Below are positions 1 through 10,900 of a DNA stretch of 64,000 nt, in pieces. Positions within the stretch are counted from its first letter, which is position 1. Every line of letters starts with the position of its first letter. The notes below the pieces were generated by a model that saw nothing but the letters and a program-made list of their open reading frames with translations, did no database searches and was not told the DNA's origin. The translations under genes and the position numbers were made by a program. Source of the DNA: Paraescarpia echinospica (Eukaryota > Annelida > Polychaeta > Sabellida > Siboglinidae); contig CM034543.1 in the NCBI GenBank assembly GCA_020002185.1, positions 3,371,334-3,435,333 of the forward strand, given 5' to 3'.

Positions 1-2247
1 GCTAGAGCAGTGTATAAAGCAGTGTCTAGAGCAGTGACTAGAGCAGTGGCTAGAGGAATGGCCAGAGCAGTGGCTAGAGCAGTGTCTAGAGCAGTGGCTA
101 GAACAGTGGCTAGAGCAGTGGCTAGAGCAGTGACTAGAGCAGTGGCTAGAGAAGTGACTAGAGCAGTGGCTAGAGCAGTGGCTAGAGCAGTGACTAGAGC
201 AGTGTATGGAGCAGTGGCTACAGCAGTGGCTAGAGCAGTGTATAAAGCAGTGTCTAGAGCAGTGTATGGAGCAGTGGCTAGAGCAGTGGCTAGAGCAGTG
301 ACTAGAGCAGTGGCTAGAGCAGTGGCTAGAGCAGTGTATGGAGCAGTGACTAGAGCAATGGCTAGAGCAGTGGCTAGAGCAGTGGCTAGAGCAGCGGCTA
401 GAGCAGCGGCTAGAGCAGTGTCTAGAGCAGTGGCTAGAGCAGAGGATATAGCAGTGGATAGAGCAGTGACTAGAGCAGTGTCTAGAGCAGTGGCTAGAGC
501 AGTGGCTAGAGCAGTGGCTAGAGCAGTGGCTAGAGCAGTGGCTAGAGCTGTGGATAGAGCAGTGGCTAGAGCAGTGGCTAGAGTAGAGGATATAGCAGTG
601 GATAGAGCAGTGGCTAGAGCAGTGTCTAGAGCAGTGACTAGAGCAGTGTCTAGAGCAATGGCTAGAGCAGTGGCTAGAGCAGTGGCTAGAGCAGTGGCTA
701 GAGCAGTGGCTACAGCTGTGGATAGAGCAGTGGCTACAGCAGTGACTAGAGCAGTGTCTAGAGCAGTGGCTAGAGCAGAGGATATAGCAGTGGCTAGAGC
801 AGTGGCTACAGCAGTGGCTAGAGCAGTGACTATAGCAGTGGCTAGAGCAGAGGATATAGCAGTGGCTAGAGCAGTGGCTAGAGCAGTGACTAGAGCAGTG
901 TCTAGAGCAGTGGCTAGAGCAGAGGATATAGCAGTGGATAGAGCAGTGACTAGAGCAGTGTCTAGAGCAGTGGCTAGAGCAGTGGCTAGAGCTGTGGATA
1001 GAGCAGTGGCTAGAGCAGTGGCTAGAGCAGTGTCTAGAGCAGTGACTAGAGCAGTGTCTAGAGCAGTGGCTAGAGCAGTGTCTAGAGCAGTGGCTAGAGC
1101 AGTGGCTAGAGCTGTGGATAGAGCAGTGGCTAGAGCAGTGGCTAGAGCAGAGGATATAGCAGTGGATAGAGCAGTGGCTAGAGCAGTGGCTAGAGCAGTG
1201 GCTAGAGCAGCGGCTAGAGCAGTGGCTAGAGCAGTGTCTAGAGCAGTGACTAGAGCAGTGGCTAGAGCAGTGGCTAGAGCAGTGACTAGAGCAGTGTCTA
1301 GAGCAGTGGCTAGAGCAGTGGCTAGAGCAGTGACTAGAGCAGTGGCTAGAGCAGTGGCTAGAGCAGTGACTAGAGCAGTGTATGGAGCAGTGACTAGAGC
1401 AGTGGCTAGAGCAGTGGCTAGAGCAGTGGCTAGAGCAGTGTATAAAGCAGCAGCTAGAGCAGTGTCTAGAGCAGTGGCTAGAGCAGAGGATATAGCAGTG
1501 GATAGAGCAGTGGCTAGAGCAGTGTCTAGAGCAGTGACTAGAGCAGTGTCTAGAGCAGTGACTAGAGCAGTGTCTAGAGCAGTGGCTAGAGCAGTGGCTA
1601 GAGCAGTGTCTAGAGCAGTGGCTGGAGCAGAGGATATAGCAGTGGCTAGAGCAGTGGCTAGAGCAGTGTATAAAGCAGCGGCTAGAGCTGTGGCTAGAGC
1701 AGTGTCTAGAGCAGTGACTAGAGCAGTGTCTAGAGCAGTGGCTAGAGCAGTGACTAGAGCAGTGGCTAGAGCAGTGACTAGAGCAGTGTCTAGAGCAGTG
1801 GCTAGAGCAGTGACTAGAGCAGTGTCTAGAGCAGTGGCTAGAGCAGTGACTAGAGCAGTGTATGGAGCAGTGGCTAGAGCAGTGTCTAGAGCAGAGGCTA
1901 GAGCAGTGACTAGAGCAGTGTCTAGAGCAGTGGCTAGAGCAGTAGCTAGAGCAGTGTCTAGAGCAGTGGCTAGAGCTGTGGCTAGAGCAGTGGCTAGAGC
2001 AGTGTCTAGAGCAGTGTCTAGAGCAGTGGCTAGAGCTGTGGCTAGAGCAGTGGCTAGAGCAGTGGCTAGAGCAGTGGCTAGAGCTGTGGCTAGAGCAGTG
2101 GCTAGAGCAGTGTCTAGAGCAGTGGCTAGAGCTGTGGCTAGAGCAGTGGCTAGAGCAGTGGCTAGAGCTGTGGCTAGAGCAGTGTCTAGAGCAGTGTCTA
2201 GAGCAGTGGCTAGAGCAGTGGCTAGAGCTGTGTCTAGAGCAATGGGT
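1..2247 (+). repeat. 12-bp minisatellite (gctagagcagtg), about 187 units
   Basis: Tandem 12-mers gctagagcagtg with variants (tct, act, gat, tat in the first triplet) run from the window edge. The array ends directly in a SINE head (agcaatgggtagagcatcgg), whose intact relative at 55,400 reads cacagtggctagag, the same motif. The unit is therefore an expanded SINE 5' end containing the pol III A-box-like TAGAGCAGTGG. Because 12 is a multiple of 3 it stays open as an Ala-Val-Arg-Ala polypeptide frame, which I do not regard as a gene. Confidence 0.95.
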
Positions 2248-2390
2248 AGAGCATCGGACTCTAAATTGAGAGAACCTGGGTTCAAATCTGTGCTGCTGTA
2301 TTGAACCTTGGGCAACTTTGTTCACTCAGCTGTATGAATGAGTTCCTGGCTATAGACAGTGGGGGATATTTGTGTACAAAAATGCTTGTC
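2248..2390 (+). mobile_element. tRNA-derived SINE, 5' half (interrupted by LINE)
   Basis: It reads from tRNA-like B box (cctgggttcaaatctg) through the SINE body (actcagctgtatgaatgag, ctatagacagtgggggatat) and stops near gtgtacaaaaatg. The missing 3' half resumes at about 4,617 with tagtcttcatccattaattg, in the order and orientation of the full copy at 55,392. One SINE has thus been split by the CR1-like LINE. Confidence 0.85.
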
Positions 2391-2399
2391 ACAAAACAG

Positions 2400-4547
2400 T
2401 TTGTATTGAAGATTTCTCAAAAGTATAACTGATGAAACAGAACACTGCTACAAAATGTATAAGAACAAATTAACTACTATACTAAGAAATGCAGAAAAAA
2501 GACTACTACAATTTTTTTTAGAGGAGCAAAAAAAAATATGAAGGAAACATGGAAGATTTGAAACACAATTATTAATAAGCATCAAAATGAGTCTTCTCAT
2601 CCTAACTGTTTTTTAATGATGATAGAACAAATACCAACAAAATAAGACAGCTATTGGCCAGCAGTTAGCTACTAAAATAGATCCACCAGTAAATGGAGCA
2701 TCAATCCATGACAACCTTTAAAACAGAAATAAAAACAGTGTGTTCCTAAACACAATCAGTAATGTAGAAGTCATTAACACTGTTAGTGCATGCAAAAACA
2801 AAACATCAATGGACATTAATGACATAAATGTGGTTGTCATCAAACAAGTTAAACAACACATCACTATGCTATTGACAGCTGTATTTAACAAATCATTTGA
2901 ATCTGGATTTTGTTCTTCCAGCATGAAAGTAGCAACAAATTTTCAATATTTAAAAATGGTTCAAGAGCAGAATTTAATAACAATAGACCAATATATCTGT
3001 TATGCCAGTTTTCCAAAATACTTGAAAAATTATAATAGTTGCAGACTTGAACAATAAATATATTAATAACAATGTCCTGTCAAACAGCCAATATGGTTTT
3101 CGACCATCGATGTCCACTTCATATGCATTGCTTGATCTGGTGGAAGACATTAGTACATCATTAGATAAAAAGAAAAATACAGTAGGTGTCTTCTTTGATT
3201 TAAAGAAGGCATTTGACACAGTAGATCATTCTATACTAATAGAAAAACTTAAATTCCAAGGTGTTCATCGTGTAGCAGGGAAATGGGTTGAAAGTTACCT
3301 ATATGATAGAAAACAAGTTGTAAAAGTAGGTGAATATTCTTATGATCTCTTAGATGCTTCATGTGATGTGCCTCAGGGTTCAGTATTAGGACCTAAACTC
3401 TTTATCTTGTATATTAATTAACAAATTTGTGTTGTTTGCTGATGACACAAATATACTGTATTCTGATGCAAGTGAATGTAATCTTACAAGTGTTGTAAAC
3501 CGTGAACTTTACAAACTGTATACATGGTTCACTGTAAATAAACTGTCACTCAATGTATCAAAAACCAACTATATAATCTTTGGTAACCATAAAATAAATT
3601 ATGACATTGATATTAGAATTCACAATAATCAAATTACCAGGGTTAATAAGACAAAGTTCTTTGGAGTCTTAATTGATGAAAAGCTTGATTGGAAAAAAAC
3701 ATATAAATGGTGTCAAATCTAACCTTTCTAGAATAGTCAGAGTAATGTACAGGGCAAGTCATGTTCTAGAAACCGCAAATCTATTTACATTGCATAATTC
3801 ACTGTTTTTATCAATACTTGGTTATAGTTGTGATATTTGGGGAACCACACATATTAACACTGTGCACTGTTTTACTATACTACAAAAAGGGTGGTTAGTA
3901 TGGTGTCAGCAGATTTTCTCACACTGATATGCTGTTTCATAGATATCAAATATTGAAATTCAAAGACTTCGTAGAGTTGAAGATCCTGTCAGTTATGTTT
4001 AAGAGCTATTATAACATGCCAATACCTGTCAATGTGCATAGCTTCTTTAAAAAAAAACTATATAATATTCTTCTCGATTAAAATGTCAATTTATATGACA
4101 GTGTATGTGAACTAATGTAAAATCACTGTGTCTGTCAATTTACTGTGTACAAAGCTGGAATTCATTACCTGTCAGTATTGCAAAAATACCAAACTTTTGC
4201 TCGTTTGTTAATAAGCTAAAAATCAACATGATTAGCAAATATGAAACTAGAGTATGAATTTTCATCTTAGGGTTATTTTCGATTACGATTGTTTGATTTA
4301 GTAATTAATGTATACTAATATTACTAATAGTGTATTGTTTAGTAGTGTAATTAAAATTACTTCTGTAAATGTAGAATGACTGCTATAAATACTAACAACT
4401 GTATATATGTTGTTACAATAAACATAGACATAAGATATTTCTTCAGTGTAACCCTTTTTCTAACAATGTTAATTACTTTAATTACTATAAACTGTACTAT
4501 TATGTGTTGGAAACATAAACATATTGATTGATTGATTGATTCGTTGG

Positions 4548-4581
<34 letters not shown>

Positions 4582-4616
4582 CATTCATTGATTCATTGAT
4601 TGATTCATTGATTGAT
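2400..4616 (+). mobile_element. Degraded CR1-like non-LTR retrotransposon
   Basis: Reverse-transcriptase fragments in shifting frames include KNKTSMDINDINVVVIKQV, then [69 protein letters not shown] and NKLSLNVSKTNYIIFG. The catalytic FADD is present, but stops and frameshifts (for example at 3,420 and 3,720) make it dead. It is 5'-truncated and ends in an (attg)n microsatellite at about 4,528-4,616, as CR1/L2-type elements often do. Confidence 0.85.
4528..4616 (+). repeat. (ATTG)n microsatellite tail of the LINE
   Basis: A run of attgattg with occasional cattg variants lies exactly at the 3' end of the retrotransposon, and the SINE sequence resumes right after it. Confidence 0.85.
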
Positions 4617-4765
4617 TAAATAGTCTTCATCCATTAATTGCAGCATAGCTGAATAGTTCCCAGAGAAGTTGACATGAGTTTGATTGAACAGATCTTCCAG
4701 GGAGTAACGTGTAAAGTGCATTGAGCAGTCTAAATAATGTGATATATAAGAACTTTTTTCTATAG
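4617..4765 (+). mobile_element. tRNA-derived SINE, 3' half
   Basis: It matches the full copy at 55,550-55,705: tagtcttcatccattaattg, gcagcatagctgaatag, cagagaagttgacatgag, cagggagtaacgtgtaaag, ending gatatataagaactt. It ends about 45-50 bp upstream of a BBS7 exon. Confidence 0.85.
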
Positions 4766-4809
4766 TTTGTTAGCATGTTACACAGACTAAGACATGTTGT
4801 GCGTGTCAG

Positions 4810-4940
4810 GTGTCCTGTGTATGGACAACTTTGACATGACTGGTGATGGTGTCTTGGACCTGCTGGTGGGTCGGGATGATGGACTGGTGGAGATCTACGG
4901 CTACGACGAAACAGATGAACCAGTGTCTAGGTTCAGTCAT
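4810..4940 (+). CDS. BBS7: BBS7 exon: end of N-terminal beta-propeller
   Basis: This exon encodes the stretch [20 protein letters not shown] and continues [23 protein letters not shown], a BBS7 propeller blade with the conserved DLLVGRDDG signature. The acceptor cag at 4807-4809 leaves two bases to complete a glycine codon, and the donor is cat|gtgagc at 4941 (phase 0). The 3' tail of a SINE ends about 50 bp upstream of the acceptor. Confidence 0.95.
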
Positions 4941-7900
4941 GTGAGCACTTACTATACACCTCGTGATTCTAACAGTATCATATAACTATGTTTTTCAAAA
5001 ATGTTTCCACCACATGTTAAAAAGAGTAAGTCTGTTCCTAGTTTTTCATTTATTAACTATTATAATGTTCTTAAGACTGTACTAACTATGTTGAAGGTAT
5101 ACTGCCTGCCAAATTGTGTTTAATAAGCCCGTAACAACGGTCGCAATTTGAAGATATCTACGACCGTGGGAACATGTTCAAATAGTAAACTCCAGTTTCA
5201 AAACAATCTTTTTTCGGCAATATGGCCGAGTTGGGCTGAGTTAACTGCTACACCCTTTGATGTTCAACTTTCCCACTTCCTGTTACACATTAATACGCCT
5301 GCTAATTCCGGGTAGATGGACAGACGTTGACCTAGTTTACATATACGTGACATGTCACAGCAAAGTGGATATTAACTTGCAAAATTGTGAAACAGTTTTG
5401 TGTCTTTTGGATTTGCACTGTGGATTCCACAGATCATGAGCTTTAAAATGATACCTCATTTGTTGAAATATCTTCAGTAGTTCTTGATTCATTGCTAAAA
5501 TTGAGGCAAACTTTTTAGAAGTTACATTTTTGAGAAACAAGCTAGGACATTGTTTTTTTTAATCTGGGGGATTGTAAACACATGTATTTTATTACCTTTT
5601 GGATTATTTATTGAGGAAAATAAACTGGACGGTGAAAGATAAGATTATAGGGTGTACATATTTACTAAAATAACAAAATTGATGGGATATGACCATGACA
5701 TCTATTTTTACGATTTACTACCCGTTTTGTTATGGTGGGTGACATATTCTTTTATTCGACAAGAACGTGTTATTTATGCTGTTTATAGTGTTTGGTCAGT
5801 GTACTGTAACAGTTCTTTGTGCAAACAATTTCAACCAGTCATATCTCTATCGCCAGTCACTGAACTTTGGTCCAATATCTACACATGCTTATCATAGCAG
5901 TCAGCCCAGTTTACATAATATTCAAAGGTTTTATTCGTTGTTAGGGGAGGTGATACAAGTTTGCCCAGTTCCCCAGAACGTAACGTATGGGGGGGTTGTT
6001 CATCTCCATGTATCACTAAGGAAATAAATTGATACACTAACACCACCTAGTGAACAAATATGAATGCACATTGATGCTAATGTTGACATGACAACCAGTG
6101 AGCGTGGTGGGTGATGTCTTGGCAACCAGGTCACATCAGTTGAATCCAGCAGAGAAGCCATTATGAAGATTTAGAAGAGTTTACTGATTTTAAAGTAACA
6201 AGTTTGATATTGAATGGTATGTGTTTGTAGACTCTCAGTGAGAGTGTTACGTCCATCCAAGGCGGGGCGCTCTGCACTCCAGGTTATGATGAGGTCATCT
6301 GTAGCACATACGCAGGTACCACTTCAAAACAATTCTAAATAAATGCAACATTGGTGCACAACTAAGCATACATAAATAGTTTTTATTCAAAACAAATTTT
6401 TTAGTGCATAAAATGCACTTAGTGTAGATGCTAGCTGCTAATGTAGTGAAATTGCTAGGTGTGTTTGGTTGGTTGGTTGGATGGTTGGTTGGTTGGATGG
6501 ATGGATGGATGGATGGATGGATGGATGGATGGATGGATGGATGGATGGTTGTAGGTCGGTCGGTCGGTTTGTCAGTCGGTCGGTCGGTCGGTTGCTCGGT
6601 TGGATGGTTGGTTGCACTTGTCATGGCTGTGTGTCTATCACAGGTTGCAGACCTGGGGCCGAGTACATTTTTATTTTGACGATGAATAAGTACGAGTACT
6701 TTGATGATGAATAAGTACGAGTACATTGCTAAAAGCTGAGTACAAGTACGAGTACATTCTCACGAGTACAAATAAAAGTACAAGTACATTAAAAAAAATA
6801 TAAATATTAAATAATAACGTATTTAAAAATTATTGATTAATCTAATTTATATAACTCAGCACAAGTGAATATGCAATGGCAGTTGATAAAATTTTTTATG
6901 AGGAAAACTAAAAAAACCTCTATTTCATCAACAATTAAATTCACTTGATTGGCATTCATTTCAATGGCATCCTATGATCTTATCATCTATTTGTCATTGC
7001 ACCGAATGAACATGAGTTGTTCACAGGTTGAGTCTTTCTGGCTGCACTGTTCAGGGCAGAATACTTTCTCAGCTTTGCTAAATACCCTTTCAACTGGGGT
7101 TGATGAGGCTGGAATGCTGAAATGGTGAGGGACCAACTGAACCAGAGTTGGAAAACTCAGAACTGCAGTGGGTCACTGTGACAATTTATACATGGCTGAC
7201 TGAGGTATTCGTTCACCTCACGTTCATCTGCTGATGTTATAAGTTTGCAATTTATATTTTCTGATCGTAGACTACTAGTTGTTGAGAGGGTTAGCACATG
7301 TCCACATAACAGGCTCAGCATCCCCATTGGACATTTTAGCCCGGCTGCTGGCACGGGATTATACTAGTGTAGGAGACAGTCTGACTTGAGCCGCCTTACT
7401 TCTACAGAGAAAGACTGGCAGTTCTTGTTCTTAGCAGTTAGCACTGTCAGCAAGTGCCAAGTGGCATGGTCTCCATATTACACCAAAGGCATTTCCTGTC
7501 TAACTGGTGGGTTAACTGCTAATTGACTCTTTATGGCTTAATTAAACAAACTGCTAGCCTACAATCATTGTTTGCTTAACAGGATGTTTCTGACTGGGAA
7601 AAGATGCTGCCTGTTGCCATGTTTGGGTATCATAAGTCATGGTTATCAGAGAATGAGGATGTACTATGTGTATGGATGATAAGGTTATATAATGTCAGAA
7701 ATAACAAAGTATTTAAAAAATAGTTAAACATTTAAATATTTCAGGAAAGTTTCATTTTATAACCAAATATATTTATTTTCCCCAGTACATATTGAGAAAG
7801 TACTCAGATGTACTCGTAATGTACTCGTAAAATCTGAGTGCAATGAGTATGAGTACGAGTCCATGACCCATAAGTTTCATGAGAACGAGTACGAGTACTT

Positions 7901-10900
7901 CAAAAATGTACTCGAGTACATGAGTACCGAGTACTTCAGCCCCAGGTCTGACAGGTTGGTTGGTTGGATTGTCACAGCTGTGTGTGTCTGTGACAGGTTG
8001 GTTGGTTGGACTTGTCACAGCTGTGTGTGTCTGTGACAGGTTAGTTGGTTGGACTTGTCACAGCTGAGTGTGTCTATGACAGGTTGGTTGGTTGGACTTG
8101 TCACAGCTGTGTGTCTATGAGAAGTTGGTTGGTTGGTTGGTTGGTTGGACTTGTCACAGCTGTGTGTCTATGACAGGTTGGTTGGTTGCACTTGTCACAG
8201 CTGTGTCTATGACAGGTTGGTTGGTTGGTTGCCCTTGTCACAGCTGTGTGTCTATGACAGGTTTGTTGGTTGCACTTGTCACAGTTGTGTGTGTGTATGA
8301 CAGGTTGGTTGGTTGGTTGGTTGGTTGCACTTGTCACAGCTGTGTGAGTATGACAGGTTGGTTGGTTGGTTGGTTGCACTTGTCACAGCTGTGTGTGTAT
8401 AACAGGTTGGTTGGTTGGTTGGTTGGTTGGTTGGTTGCACTTGTCACAGCTGTGTGTGTATAACAGGTTGGTTAGTTGGTTGGTTGGTTGGTTGGTTGGT
8501 TGGTTGGTTGGTTGGTTGCACTTGTCACAGCTGTGTGTGTATGACAGGTTGGTTGGTTGGTTGGTTGCACTTGTCACAGCTGTGTGTGTATGACAGGTTG
8601 GTTGGTTGGTTGGTTGCACTTGTCACAGCTGTGTGTGTATGACAGGTTGGTTGGTTGGGTTGACGACGGAGCCTCAGCACAAGACGGCTGGGTCTGAGAC
8701 TGCAGTGAGTGTCAATGAGGGAGTACACAGCAAGATCACGAACCTCAAGTAGGTGACAACAAAGTGATAGATACACACAAGCTCTTACACATGCACGAAC
8801 ACACACACATGTGCACACATGCAGATATTCACATGCACACTTTCATGCATGCACACACATATACATACATACACACGCATGCATGAACACACACGTACAT
8901 GCACACACGCACGCACACCTGTAGGGCTGGGCGGAGTTCCCTGCATCCAAGTGTCAGTTCGAAGGAAACATTGAAATACAGTGACATCCTGAATAGCAAT
9001 TACAGTATAGTCCAGCAATCAAATGCCCTTCTGAAGGCGTACCATGCATTAGGGTCCGCACAATGTTATTTTTGTGACCTTCTAACCCTCTATGTCAATA
9101 ATCCAACTGATGCCAACCAGGCACCCTTGACTGTTTTTGTAGAAACACATTAATATGCAAATTAGGTATCGCCATTAAAATATATACTATACATTTCTGA
9201 ATATCTTGAATTGCAAACATCCAAATAATCAAACTGATGCGTCCAAACGCATGTTTTTCAGGGTATCTGGTTATGATTATGTCAGTGAACAAATCATGGT
9301 ATGCAAATTTGTCACATGAATATGCAAATTAGCTCTGACCAATATAACCTCACGCTTTTTGTGTGTATCTCCTCAATAGGCGAGCGGTAGGCACTGCCTA
9401 ACGGAACGACTTAAATGCCTCCCTCCCCGTATGTACAAACACAAAAATGGTTATCATTTGATTTGAAAGCCCAAGATATCCCCATCACAACGAGGCCTGT
9501 CGTAGAACTGCTGTGATGCAGTAAGCGTGACACTAAGGTCAAACAAGGTCACCGTCAAATTATAGATTTTCAAACTTCTTTTACTTACTGCTCCCGTAAC
9601 CCGCCTTGGTGACAGGGGCACTGCATTGCTGAATGTTTCACCAGTCGACGCCATTCTTTGCGGTTGTGTGCTAATGACAGAGTTTCTGCGAAGGTCTTCC
9701 CAGTCCACTCTGCAATATTGCCTCACCATCTCTTCCTCTGTCTTATCTGTCTTCTTTTCCCCGGCACTGTCCCTTGTAGTATTGTTTTTGTGAGCCCGCT
9801 TGATCATGATACATGGCCATACCATCTCAGTTTCCTCTTTTTTACTGTGGTCAGCAGGTCTTCGTAATGTCCCACATGTTGAGTGATGATTTTTCTGATT
9901 TCATCGTTGGTGATGTGGTCAGTGTAGGAAATACAAGGTTACAAGTTCCTCTTCACTTCCAGCCAACCCGTCGATGTCATCAGTGAACCGTAGGTTGGTG
10001 ATGATGTTTCGTCCAGTCGGTTCACAAGGTTACAAGTTCCTCTTCACCTCCAGCCAACCCGTCGATGTCATCAGTGAACCGTAGGTTGGTGATGATGTTT
10101 CGTCCAGTCGGTTCACAAGGTTACAAGTTCCTCTTCAACTCCAGCCAACCCGTCGATGTCATCAGTGAACCATAGGTTGGTGATGATGTTTCATCCAGTC
10201 GGTTCACAAGGTTACAAGTTCCTCTTCACCTCCCAGCCAACCCGTCGATGTCATCAGTGAACCGTAGGTTGGTGATGATGTTTCATCCAGTCGGTTCTCA
10301 AGGTTACAAGTTCCTCTTCACCTCCAGCCAACCCGTCGATGTCATCAGTGAACCGTAGGTTGGTGATGATGTTTCGTCCAGTCGGTTCACAAGGTTACAA
10401 GTTCCTCTTCACCTCCAGCCAACCCGTCGATGTCATCAGTGAACCGTAGGTTGGTGATGATGTTTCGTCCAGTCGGTTCACAAGGTTACAAGTTCCTCTT
10501 CAACTCCAGCCAACCCGTCGATGTCATCAGTGAACCATAGGTTGGTGATGATGTTTCATCCAGTCGGTTCACAAGGTTACAAGTTCCTCTTCACCTCCCA
10601 GCCAACCCGTCGATGTCATCAGTGAACCGTAGGTTGGTGATGATGTTTCATCCAGTCGGTTCTCAAGGTTACAAGTTCCTCTTCACCTCCAGCCAACCCG
10701 TTGATGTCATCAGTGAACCGTAGGTTGGTGATGATGTTTCGTCCAGTCGGTTCACAAGGTTACAAGTTCCTCTTCACCTCCAGCCAACCCGTCGATGTCA
10801 TCAGTGAACCGTAGGTTGGTGATGATGTTTCGTCCAGTCGGTTCACAAGGTTACAAGTTCCTCTTCACTTCCAGCCAACCCGTCGATGTCATCAGTGAAC

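Noticed and set aside
10..2304. 764-codon Ala-Val-Arg-rich open frame
   Set aside because: It is a 12-bp tandem repeat whose unit is a multiple of three and lacks stops; it runs into a SINE and has no conserved domain.
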